Part shown: positions 24,255 through 34,892 of the stretch, one piece after another
How positions within the stretch are numbered: position 1 is the stretch's first letter
Layout of the letters: each line of letters starts with the position of its first letter
From: Eulemur rufifrons
Taxonomy: Eukaryota; Chordata; Mammalia; Primates; Lemuridae
Assembly: GCF_041146395.1 (NCBI RefSeq)
Contig: NC_090997.1
Span: 38,791,501 to 38,855,500, forward strand
Length of the DNA: 64,000 bases
Direction: 5' to 3'
Translations under genes and position numbers: made by a program
The notes under the pieces: model-generated
What the model saw: only the letters and a program-made list of their open reading frames with translations
What the model was told of the DNA's origin: nothing
The model's database searches: none

Positions 24255-25150
24255 AAGTGATCAGTTTGGAAAACACCATCTAGAGAATGAAAAGATAATT
24301 CACAGGCTGGGAGAAAATATTTGTAAATTGTATTTCTTATGGAGGACTTGTATCCAGAATATATATGAGGCACTCTCCAAACTCAATAATAAAACACCAC
24401 CATAGGAAAAAAATGGGTGAAAGATTTGAACACTTGTCCAAAGAAGATAAATAAATGGCCAATAAGCATGTGAACGCTCAACGTCATTAGTCAGTAGGGA
24501 AATGTACATTTAGAACACAATGAGATACCACTCCACACCTATTAAGATGGCTAAAATGAAAAAGACTGACCATGTCAGGTGTTGGTGAGGATGTGGAGGA
24601 ACTGGAACTCTCATAGACTATAAATGGGAATGTAAAAATGGTACAACCACTTTGGAAAATAGTTAGGCAACCTCTTCTTCTTTTTTTTTTTTTTTTATTT
24701 TACAATTTTTGGGGGGTTTTCCGGTAAAGACCGGAAAACCTGCTAGACAAATTCTAAAAGAGCTGTAACACTGGCAACTTCTTAAAATGTTAAACCTATA
24801 CCTACCACAGATTTCACATTTCCTCTTATTTATCCAAGATAAAAGAAAGCATATTTCCATTACAAAGATGTGTATATGAATGTTTTTTGCAGCTGTATTT
24901 GTAACATCCATCACTAGGTGGTCATGATCTATGCACGCAATGCACTACTATTTAAAGTAGTGCACTACACAATGCACTACAATAAAAAGAAATGAACTAT
25001 TGATCCATATATAGACATTGGTAAATCTCAAAATAATTATGCTGATTTAAAACCCCAAATGATAGTATATGTTGTATGATTTCATTTATATAAAATTCTT
25101 TAAAAATGTAAGCTAATCTATAGTGATAGAGAGCAGATACACAGGCAGAA
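24255..25150 (+). mobile_element. L1 ORF2 3' part and 3' UTR
   Basis: Sense L1 text: 'CACAGGCTGGGAGAAAATAT', 'CCACTCCACACCTATTAAGA', then 'TGATCCATATATAGACATTG' and 'TAGTGATAGAGAGCAGATAC' in the terminal part. A U7 snRNA retrocopy interrupts it at 24711-24772. The order follows on from the fragment at 18950-19965. Confidence 0.85.
24711..24772 (-). pseudogene. RNU7P: U7 snRNA retrocopy, full length
   Basis: U7 is the spliceosome-unrelated snRNA whose particle processes histone pre-mRNA 3' ends. The minus strand of these 62 bases matches U7 from end to end. It starts AGTGTTACAGCTCTTTTAG, which pairs with the histone downstream element. The non-canonical Sm site AATTTGTCTAG follows, then a 3' stem of GGTTTTCCGGT and ACCGGAAAACC with a 4-base CTTT loop, and finally CCCC. 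A spacer (AAAAATTGTAAAAT) and a poly(A) tract follow, seen as poly(T) on plus. A near-perfect duplication, GGCAAC(C/T)TCTT, flanks the insert at 24666-24676 and 24773-24783 within L1. These features mark an L1-mobilised retrocopy. No snRNA promoter (DSE/PSE) could be expected or was seen, so I call it a pseudogene. Confidence 0.93.
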
Positions 25151-25189
25151 TGAAGAGGGGGTAGAGGGAAAAATTACAAAGACTTCTAG

Positions 25190-25704
25190 GGGAACTTCCT
25201 TCTGCCCTCTTAGGTTCTATAGCTGGGCCTAAGAATTAAACTGACATAAGACAAACTGACAGGAGAAAAAGCATACAAATTTTATTTAATATATTTACAT
25301 GTACATGGAGTATTCAAAAGGAAAATGAAGACTCAAAGAAGCCATTAGACCCAAAAGCTTATAAATCTTTTTACACAAAGAACAATAATTTTGAGGATGT
25401 GACAAGACAAAGAGGCTTGAACTAGAGGCAGTAAACGGTGTGACAGTGACTAGGAAATATATGGGGGAAACTAATGAAAGATAAGCGTTATTTTGGTAGG
25501 TTTGTTTGTAGGTCCATTTCAACTCCCAATCTCTGATGATAAGAGTGTTCTTTCCTGGTACAGAGAAGACACCTTCCTCATGGGAAATTTTATGACCTGC
25601 TTTTAGGTAGAAAAGGAATGGTCAGAAAGCCCTTCCTGCATCTGTTGTTTCTCAGTTGCCTTCAGTGTAAAATAATCAATATGTCCAAGCTGCATATTTG
25701 GGGA
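25190..25704 (-). mobile_element. ERV LTR, antisense, truncated by Alu junction
   Basis: Shares with the LTR at 19972 the minus-strand U5 block around GTCAGTTTGTCTTATGTCAG and a U3 block with 'TATGCAGCTTGGACATATTG'. It ends abruptly at 25704 against an Alu that also lacks its end. Boundaries are approximate. Confidence 0.6.
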
Positions 25705-25705
25705 T

Positions 25706-26398
<693 letters not shown>

Positions 26399-26733
26399 GT
26401 TTTGGGGGCTGTCAGGGTTCATTAACTTAATTGTTCAGTAACATGTTTGGTGGCTGAAGACAGCCTCCCAGCTATGCTCTCTCACGCAGGACTGAACTCA
26501 CCTGTAGTCTAGGCTGCTACAGCCTTTTTCCCGGTAATGTTAGAAAGTGCAGGAAATCACAAGATTGTGAGCCCGGCAGAAACTGTCTTTCAACTTTGTG
26601 ATCCTTACGCAGGACCCGGTAAGCGTCAGGTGTGTGTGTGTACACTGAAATGAATTGAGTGGAAGCACCAGGTTCTGAATTACGTACAGCTGTTATATTT
26701 ACTAACACGTTTACTTTGGCCTAGAATTTTTTT

Positions 26734-27082
26734 TTTTTTTTTTTTTTTTTAGGCAAGCACAAAAATGAAGTTTATTGAGGAGAGAAAGATAGGATTATAG
26801 AGCAAGATTGAGGTTTACAGAACATGATACACATGCCACAGATGACGACTGGGCCCACTGTCCCAGCAAAGGGAGAGCAAAAGGAAGAGTGCAAAAAGAG
26901 AGTTGGTTACAGTCTACATCTTGTTTTATAGTGCCCTGATCTTGACCTCCCTTGTGGTTCAGAGATCACCATGTAACCACTTTGATTAGACAGTTCGGAG
27001 TTGCATGACCTGTTTTACTACCCATGTGGGTTGTTCTAGGTCAATTTCTGGTCTCTATGGTACCTATGCTGCATGGCCCATA
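26734..27082 (-). mobile_element. Retrocopy of an ERV transcript 3' end (U3-R-polyA)
   Basis: On the minus strand this reads U3-like sequence with a TATA box (CTATAAAA, about 26924-26931), then an R-like part with AATAAA (26771-26776). It then stops at the expected cleavage point and continues into poly(A), seen as 24 T at 26727-26750. A perfect 16-bp duplication, GGCCTAGAATTTTTTT, flanks it at 26718-26733 and 27083-27098. The R-like part is nearly the same as in the LTR at 16545-17050, which continues into U5 where this copy has its A-tail. Confidence 0.8.
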
Positions 27083-27096
27083 GGCCTAGAATTTTT

Positions 27097-27331
27097 TTAT
27101 TCAAATAATATTATTTTTTTCTCTGTGAGAGCTGAAGTGGAATCAAGGAAAGCCTCATATGTTAAATAGATTCATTTAATTCAAAGTAAGGGTCAGTAGG
27201 AGAGGCATAGGTTGTGGGTCTTGGCAAACAAAGCCTCCAAGGCTGTCACTTTATTCAAATAATTTTTTTTTTCTCTGTGAGAACTGAGGAGAAATCAAAT
27301 TGAATAGATTCTTTGAATTCAAAGTAAGGGT
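27097..27331 (+). repeat. Imperfect direct duplication, ~155-bp period
   Basis: Two related copies: 27097-27193 and 27251-27331 both run from TTATTCAAATAAT through TTTCTCTGTGAGA to TTGAATTCAAAGTAAGGGT or its variant. A spacer of about 57 bp lies between them. The copies have diverged by small deletions. Confidence 0.85.
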
Positions 27332-27720
27332 AGCACAGAATTAATTTTATAGGGAGCCTGTAACTCAGGTAACTTTTGCTTTCCGATCCAAGGTGCATAG
27401 TCTTGATAGCAGGTAAATTATCTACTCAAATTTCTGACCTTTTGCAAGTCCCTGACAAATGATACTGGCATGTTTTGGCAACCGAGCATGAGTACCCAGG
27501 ATCTTGGCCTGTACCCTACATCTCACCTTTCTACGCTGCAAACTCCTGACTCTCTAGTTTATAAAGCTATAGTGAGGCTGGTTGTCTGGAACTTCCTGCA
27601 TCCATCATATAATACTGCTATACTGCTTCCTATGTGCCCAACGTGTGCTTCTTGATGCAGTGTCTACTGGCAACTCCCTCCAAAACTAAACTTTAGTAGC
27701 ACAGGTTAAGGTTACCTTCC
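27332..27720. other. Single-copy sequence
   Basis: No gene or repeat recognised. Confidence 0.4.
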
Positions 27721-27908
27721 CAGTGGTTCTCAGCCCTGGCTGCACAGAGGATCACCTGAGGAGATTTTTAAAACACTATGTCCACCCCCACCCAACAGAC
27801 CAATTAAACCAGAATTCCTGAGGGTGACCCCTGAGCATCGTGTTGGTTGGTTGGTTGTTTAAATCTCCCCAGAGCATTCTAATGTGTAGGCAGTTGAGAA
27901 CCACTGCT
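27721..27908. mobile_element. MER5A hAT MITE, both ends present
   Basis: Inverted ends CAGTGGTTCTCAGCCCTGGC and GCAGTTGAGAACCACTG bracket a diverged MER5A body. An 8-bp duplication could not be seen. A short (TTGG)n run lies inside. Confidence 0.85.
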
Positions 27909-27952
27909 AGGTTGAAGATCAGTGGTTTCTGTGTAGAAAGTCAGCACTTTCT

Positions 27953-28122
27953 TTGTGTGTTTCTTTTTTATCTAAATTGATCTTCCTTCCTTTTTTTCTT
28001 TTTTTTTAGAAGCAGGGTCTTGCTCTTGCTCAGGCTTGTCTCGAACTCCTGAGCTCAAGCAATTCTCCCGCCTCAGCCTCCCAGAGTGCTAGGATTCCAG
28101 GTGTGAGCCACTGCACCCAGCC
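27953..28122 (-). mobile_element. Alu left-arm monomer with long T-rich tail
   Basis: A single Alu left monomer, antisense, from 'AGAAGCAGGGTCTTGCTC' to 'GAGCCACTGCACCCAGCC'. The flanks GAAAGTCAGCACTTTCT (about 27936-27952) and GAAAGTCAGCAGTTTCT (28123-28139) form a 17-bp target-site duplication with one mismatch. The T-rich segment 27953-28009 would then be its degenerate tail. Confidence 0.85.
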
Positions 28123-28139
28123 GAAAGTCAGCAGTTTCT

Positions 28140-28750
28140 TTAACATGTCTGGAAAAACCTAACTGATTGCTTTTGTTTTAGCTTCTAAAATTCTGCAATT
28201 ACATTTCCCTGAAAGGCTAAGTTCTCTCATTGGTTATGTACAGGTCATGGTGGTTATGGGAAGATTTATCCTATAACTAAGAATAAAATGAAACTTAATT
28301 TCTGTAGGAAATTATATTGTACCCTATTGTAAATTACACTTTTCATTGGGAAATTATGAAATAAGATTTTGGCATTGACTAAAATAACATGTCTAATTTT
28401 AAAAATTACATAATTAAAAGATAATTAGTGGGCTAGGTAATAATTTGGCTAATTGCAATGATTAAATGATTGCTTCCATAATGTAAATTACTTTTTACCA
28501 TAGTCAGTGATCTAAAATATTTTCTAAACATCTAGTGGTATTTTAAACACTAGCTTATTTTATGAGTAAGTGGCCTATGTTTGGTTAATGGACTCCCTGT
28601 GACCAATTGTCAGCTGCACCAGACCAGTCAACCGGAGCTGCCTCAGCTAAGCAGGTTGGGGTCCCCAGCTTAGCTCCAAAGGGGTGGGGAAAGAAGTCTG
28701 TGCAGGTGCTTGAAGCTCATTGTTGTTGTGCTAGATATTGTCTTTGTTTT
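28140..28750. other. AT-rich single-copy sequence
   Basis: No gene or repeat recognised. Confidence 0.4.
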
Positions 28751-28754
28751 TAAG

Positions 28755-28870
28755 AAAACTCTGAGCCTCAGTTTCTTCATCTGTGAGGAGGGGATGATAA
28801 AGCCACCTTACTGGATTATTCCTACAATATGCATAGTAATAAAGCTCTTAATGTAATAAGAAATGATAGA
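28755..28870 (+). mobile_element. MIR SINE fragment
   Basis: GAGCCTCAGTTTCTTCATCT followed by GTGAGGAGGGGATGATAAAG is a sense MIR core. Confidence 0.8.
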
Positions 28871-29294
28871 ATTATTATTTTAAAAATTATTTTCTTTGCA
28901 CCAGAGGTTTTTTATACTGCTCCTGGTCTTTTATTTGGCTGGCCATAGAAAGGACCATGGAGGCACGGGACACTGCAGAGTTGGCTAAGTCACCGGATTC
29001 TAGATGACAGCGAGCTGCTGCAAGGTGGAGTGGCAGGGAGGGGTAAGACGAGTTTATCCATAATGGTTCTTCCTCCATTGAGGAGAGCTGGGGAACTGGG
29101 AAAAGCCTAAGTCTGTAGGGAGAGGTTTTCCTCACATCCTCACATTCAGCATTGAGGGAGAGCACCTGGACTCCACAAACCTAGCTTCACAGATCCAAAC
29201 CCAGTAAGCGATGCCAGCAGATGTAACTGTGGAATTCAAACCATTATAACGAATATTCCTACATGGATTTGAGGTCTATTTTCTGCTGGCTATG
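28871..29294. other. Single-copy sequence with antisense ORF
   Basis: A 92-codon open frame on minus (28887-29165) has no similarity I recognise and no flanking splice pattern I could support. It is probably chance. Confidence 0.35.
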
Positions 29295-29295
29295 T

Positions 29296-29384
29296 TTTTC
29301 CTTCTTTCTTTCTTTCATTCTTTCTTTCTTTCTTCCTCTTGTTCTTCTTGTTCTTCTTCTTCTTCTTCTTTTTTTTTTTTTTTT
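29296..29384. repeat. Polypyrimidine microsatellite (TTTC/TTC/T)n
   Basis: A continuous pyrimidine run of imperfect TTTC, then TTC units, then poly(T). Confidence 0.95.
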
Positions 29385-29784
29385 GGCAATGTTTTTACTT
29401 CCTAATTTTCTTTTTTTCTGACATTACACACACTAATTGAAATTGAGCCAGATGCTCTGCATCCAAGCAGGGAAGAGTAAGGTAACTTATTGTTGAATCA
29501 CAGAATTTAGGACTGGAAAGGTTCGTCTAGATTTGTGCTTTTAAACATGAGTTCTTATCTCCTGAGTTCCACGGAAGTGACTCAGGGGCTGACGTGGTAG
29601 GAGTGGAGGGGAGAGCTGGGACCAAGTGGACGGGGCTCCACATGCAACCTGCCCTTTTCCTTCTTCAGATTAAGGTATGCCACTATGCTCTGTTTTATAT
29701 ATTAGGGTTTTTGAATAAAATTCCACTTGCAAATAAGGATTCTAGTCCAAAAAGGAAAAAAAAAAAAAGTTGGGAAACCAGAAA
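29385..29784. other. Single-copy sequence
   Basis: No gene or repeat recognised. An A-run lies at about 29757-29768. Confidence 0.4.
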
Positions 29785-29945
29785 ACCAGACAATTAGTTA
29801 ACTCTTCCATTCTATAAATAGAAGTCTAGAGTGATAAAGTGATTTGTTTGGAGTTACGTATGTAAAAAATAGCGGAAGTAGGACTGGTAATTAGTTCTCT
29901 GATTTTTCAGTCCAGGGACATGGTCTGTTGTATCACATTGCCTCT
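29785..29945 (-). mobile_element. MIR SINE, antisense, weak
   Basis: 'CTATAAATAGAAGTCTAGAG' followed by 'AAGTGATTTGTTTGG' and 'GGACTGGTAATTAG' fits a diverged antisense MIR core. Confidence 0.5.
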
Positions 29946-31318
29946 TAAAAGGTAAAGAAAGGCAGGTTGGATCCTACTCAGTTATAGCATTAGGGGGTAA
30001 TCAATATTTACCAAAAGGATGCACCTTACTCTGAGGTATTTAATGGAATCCTGCAATTCCCATCCACCATACTCCATGCCCTCCTTTTTCTGGCTCATCT
30101 GTCAGTCTATGTAAGATCGCTCTTACTTCAGTATCCTCCAGTATAATCTCAATCACCCCCATAAACCTACCTTCCATTAACATACAACTAACCAAAGTAG
30201 TGTTTGGTTCTCCCCATTCCAGTTCCAAGCAGACTGCTATTCATAAGCTTTTCCTATGTAAAAATTCTAGCATTGCCAAGGAGAAGAAATCTTCTATCTA
30301 TATTTGTAATGCAGATGAAAGGAATGGGTGTTGAATGGAAAGAACAAGGCAAAATATCTGCACAGGTGGAAAGAAAAGTGGTCAAATTTGGACAAAGAAA
30401 TAAAACTCAACCATTGATGAGTTTTGAGTAATCAGGATTAATAAAATTACCTGATTCTCTAGTTCATTATGATGGTGCTGATATAGCTACAGGATCTGGG
30501 GCAGGATTGCTGGTGGAAGCCAGAACACATAGTAAGTATACGTCCCGTTTAGTGCCAGATTGCTTTTGGGAAGTTTGCAGATTATGGTTGCTAAACCTCC
30601 ATCTAGATTCTTCTTTAATTCAATGCCACTTAACATTATTGTAATTGGGAATGTTAAGAGTTTTGTTTGTGTGTGTGTGTGTGTGTGTGTGTTAAAAGGA
30701 ATAAAATACAGGCAAAAGGCAATCATATTGTTAGTGAGAAGCATTTACTATAATGTGGTTTTGGTTGTTTTAACATTACAATTTCACTGAATTGACCTTG
30801 GTTATTAGACCAGTTGAATAGAGACATATCACTCTAACAAGGGAATAAAAGCATCATTAAAACATAAAATTTAAGCATATACCATCTAACTATCTCTCTG
30901 TAGTTAGATGTAATTACAGTTTTCCACCAAAGAATTTGTGGAGAATTAAAATGAAAAACGCTTGGGAAAATACCACCAAATGGATGGAAAATATGAAATT
31001 AATTATCTCAATACCCAGAAAATCTGTTTCTCATAAAGAATTGGATCTGTTGCACTTCAGAATTATTTACATTTCTTTAGAAATGTTCTCATTGTCAGTG
31101 GAAGAACATCATGTGAAGAAGTATCTTTTGGCACATGAGCCAAGTAACACAGTGTTGGAAGAGGGTCCAAAGAGCTCATCCCATCTAGGCCTGTGTCAAA
31201 CCAGATGACTACTTCAACTGCTTGAAGTAAGTGGTTCCTGTCTGCTTTGCAATACCTTTTTTTCTTTTTTCTTTTCCTTTCTCCTTCTAAAAACAAGCAA
31301 CCAACAAAACAAAAAGTA
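29946..31318. other. Single-copy sequence
   Basis: No gene or repeat family recognised apart from the dinucleotide repeat listed separately. Confidence 0.4.
30668..30692. repeat. (GT)n microsatellite
   Basis: About 12 uninterrupted GT units. Confidence 0.97.
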
Positions 31319-31346
31319 AAGACCTGCTTTTCTTTTTTTTTTTTTT

Positions 31347-31355
31347 GCTAGTTGA

Positions 31356-31389
<34 letters not shown>

Positions 31390-31418
31390 ATTCCGACTTC
31401 CATGGCCACCGTCCTGCT
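31347..31418 (-). pseudogene. 28S rRNA fragment retrocopy
   Basis: The minus strand of these 72 bases matches a conserved internal part of 28S rRNA, including GGTGGCCATGGAAGTCGGAA and GTAACAACTCACCTGCCG. It ends at ATCAACTAGC, where a poly(A) tract begins (T-run on plus, 31334-31346). A perfect 15-bp duplication, AAGACCTGCTTTTCT, flanks the insert at 31319-31333 and 31419-31433. It is therefore an L1-mediated insertion of a short, tailed rRNA piece and is not part of a ribosomal DNA unit. Confidence 0.95.
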
Positions 31419-31433
31419 AAGACCTGCTTTTCT

Positions 31434-33180
31434 CTTTGATTCTTAAAATTTCTTTAAAGAAAATTTTTTTCAAGATATTACATATTTCAAACATAGTTTT
31501 AGGTCTGTTTTGTTCTATTCCATATAACATCAATACTAAGAAAAAGATTGAGTTATCAGCAATTTACCAAAATTTTCCCAACAGATATTAATTTAGCTTA
31601 ACATCTCTATCTATATCTGTATATATATATCTATACCTATATCTATGTATAAAAGTATGGATTGACTTAAAGGGGGAATTAGTCAGAATTGAAAGCATTG
31701 AAAAAGGAATGTTATAAAGAAACTCAAGTGGGTGTATTTCTCACTACCATTCTTCACTTACAGAAGAAAATCTGAGTGGTGCTCATTTGGTTGCTATCCA
31801 GAAGAAAAGGAGTCTTAGTTGCCAGGCCTGAACCACTCAGATCACATCAGGCATCTCATGTCTATTTTGAGATCATTGTGTCAGGATGACTTAGCTTGTA
31901 GTCATTAAACTGGAAATTCAATTGGCCCTTTGTTCTGATTCAGTACTTATCAAGATAACTTCCGTTATTATTTGGATTTCCATGAAGCTCTGCCTACAAA
32001 GAGAAAATAAAGGTTACCCTGGACAGGCCGAAAACATTAAATTGCAGTTTTATCTAGAACCTCAGTGTAGAGGAGAGCAGCCTCCAGAAACACTTTCAGC
32101 TGTGGGTTGTGCATGGGAAACAGGTGATACCAATCCTGCTGCTCACTGGTGGTCCCAAGGCTTCCCACCTGGATGGGGCATGTGCAAGTGTACAACAGGG
32201 AACCAGACACTAAACTTCCCAGCCATTGCATCTCTCCCAGGGAGTGTGCTTCGGAGGTGCCCCTAGAGTGGGCGAGTCCCCAGAGTTTTTAGCGAATTCT
32301 GTAGATGAGGAACCATAGTTCCTGCAATTATTGAGGCCAGGTGTGCATCTCGTCTTAGAAGGACTGAGTCCTCCCAGTGACTGGGATTTTCTCTCTGTAA
32401 AGCCACCAGATGGGATCTGCAAAGGTAAGGGTCCAGATTAATTTCTGATACATGTTGCTGTATGTCTGAAAGAGACCTAGAGTCTATAAATTTTTTCATC
32501 TTTAAGATTTTACACCTTTTTAAATTTTAAAATTGCAAACTTTTTTAATTTAAAATTTTACACTTTAAAAATGTTATTTTTTATTTTAAATCTCTCTTAT
32601 TATGAGAGGGGAGGGGGAGTCTTGAGGGGAATATTTACCACTAATAAAGGTGGATTGGCTGGGAATTTCTGAATGGATCTGATTCAATTCCCTGACAAAC
32701 AGGTGTTGTCTTCTACACTTAACAGTCCTCCTACCAAGATGCATGCTTTCTGTTTGAACATATGGTCACACTTTGATGATTTTTTTTTGGCTTGTACTTA
32801 TTTATTTTTATTTATATCCTGTCAGAGTTAACTATCTCCAGGGAATATTGGTGGTGTGTTCAATGGAGAGCTAGAGAATGGCTCTGAAGATAGACATGTT
32901 TAATTAAATTAAAAATTCTCCAGCACATGCCTGTATAAGAGGGAAGCTGGTAATGCAGGCTGCTTCTTCCTGAAACAAATCTGGGGCAATTTAAATCTGT
33001 TTCTACTCGGGGCCAGTATATTATAGTTATTTCTTTTCTGCTTACTGTACTGGGGTTGATGTTGGGAGAATGAGAGAGGAAAGCCAAGAAAGAAAGAAAA
33101 AGAAAAAAAAGACTCTGCACCCACAAGTCGGAATGTATTATATGGACATACATCTGCACTATGTAAAACTATAGATGTAT
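31434..33180. other. Single-copy sequence
   Basis: Contains an imperfect TATC/TATA microsatellite at 31603-31651 and a GC-richer part at about 32040-32430. A 114-codon plus ORF (31922-32266) and several minus ORFs overlap there, none recognisable. No clear exon could be called. Confidence 0.4.
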
Positions 33181-33344
33181 CAGAAATAGCTGATGAATTA
33201 ACAAATTAATCAGTGCCTTTTCAGCATCTAATAATGATGTGGTCTTAATACTTTTTTTAAGTTTGTTGATGTAAACAATTATTATAGGCGTGATTTCTTG
33301 ATAGCAAACCACACTTATAATCAGGAATAAATTCTACTCTTCTT

Positions 33345-33715
33345 ACTATAGCCTTTGAAACTCTCCTCACTCGAGTCTGATGGATGCTGCAGTGGGCTGC
33401 CCAGATGTCACCATCAGCAGGAGACTTTTAATTCCCCGGCTGTCCCAAGTATTGAGGGCTGCTGAAGGCACAGCTGAGTTCCTCCCAGGGAGCAGCCTGA
33501 CTCCCACAACTGGTTCAGAGCTCTGCATGGGATAGGCTAGTTACAAGCCACTGTTGTAGCTGTATTGCAGTTTAACTCTCCACACCCCAGTCCCCCACCT
33601 CTTACCTTCTTACAGGTGTTGCTACTGAAAGCACTTTGCAGTCAACCTTGGGCATGCATAGCTCTACCTCATAGCCTATCCAGGAACCCGACCTAAGACA
33701 GAAGCACAGGTCCAT
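33345..33715. other. GC-richer block interrupting the L1
   Basis: About 370 bp of higher GC content breaks the antisense L1 text, which resumes at 'TGTGCTAATATTTTAG'. I could not assign it to a repeat family or gene. It has no poly(A) or clear target duplication. Confidence 0.5.
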
Positions 33716-34892
33716 TTTATGTGCTAATATTTTAGTTAGTATTTTTGTATGTGCATTTTTAACTGAGATGGGTCTAGCATCTTCCTTTGATAGCCTATCA
33801 GGCTTTGGAATTAAAATTAATCTGGCTTCATAAAATGAAGTGAGGGGATTTTTTTCTTTTTTTTAACATGGCCTGGAAATGTTTAAATAATATTGAAATC
33901 ATCTGTTCTTTAAAGATTAAACCCATCTGGTCTTTGTGCCTTTTTTCGTGATAGATTCTTAATCACCAGCCAACGTCTTCTACAATGATTGGCAATTTAA
34001 GTAATTTATATTTGGTTAGGAAATTATTCACTTCCTCTGTGTTTTCAAATTCGTAGCTATAGAATTGCAAGCAGTAATCTCTTATAATTCTTTTAATAAT
34101 GCCTATATCTGTGGTTTTGTCTCCTTCTCATTTTTAATCTTGCATATTTTTGCAAGTACCCCCTCGTGTGTGTTTGCCACGTGCATTCTCTCTTTAATCA
34201 GTTACAGAGAGTTTATCTACTTTATTGGTCTCAAAAAAATAAAAATAAAAACAGCTTTTGGATTTGTTTATCCTCTCTGCTTTATTTTGGCTTGTTTTTG
34301 TTTTCTACTTTATTAATTTCAGCTTTTATTTATATTAATCATTTTTATTTTTTTTCATTGTCTGTTTCCTAATTTCAGGTGATGAGTATAAAGTTTCTTT
34401 GTTTTTTCCCTTTTTCCTTTAATAATAAAATTTAAGGCAATAAATTCACTGTAAGTATAGCTTTTACTGTTCTACTGTATTGTTTTCTCAATAGTTTATA
34501 ATTTTATGTTTTATTTCATTTTGATTCATGGATTAACATTCCAAAAGTTAAAATTTTATAATTTATATTTCATTTAATTGAAGTTTGATTAAGGAGGGTA
34601 ATTTTAAAAACATATATTTTTCTTTATTTTATTTTTGGCAACTTCAATTTGCTAAGCTTTTCCTTTTGGCCAAATACGTGATTGATTTTGTCAATGTTTC
34701 TTGAATCAAAGGAAAGAAAATGTATGTTCTCTACTACAGTATAGAAGGGATTTAAGGTTCTACATATATTTATTAAATGACATTTATAATTTGTCTACTA
34801 AATGTATTCAATTCTGGAGGAACTCTATTTAATTCTCTCATTAATTATGTTTTTATCAAGTTATCCTTGCATTTTTGATAATTTTTACTTTG

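Noticed and set aside
31922..32266. 114-codon plus ORF overlapping several minus ORFs
   Set aside because: Several frames are open on both strands in a GC-richer stretch, which is what composition alone produces.
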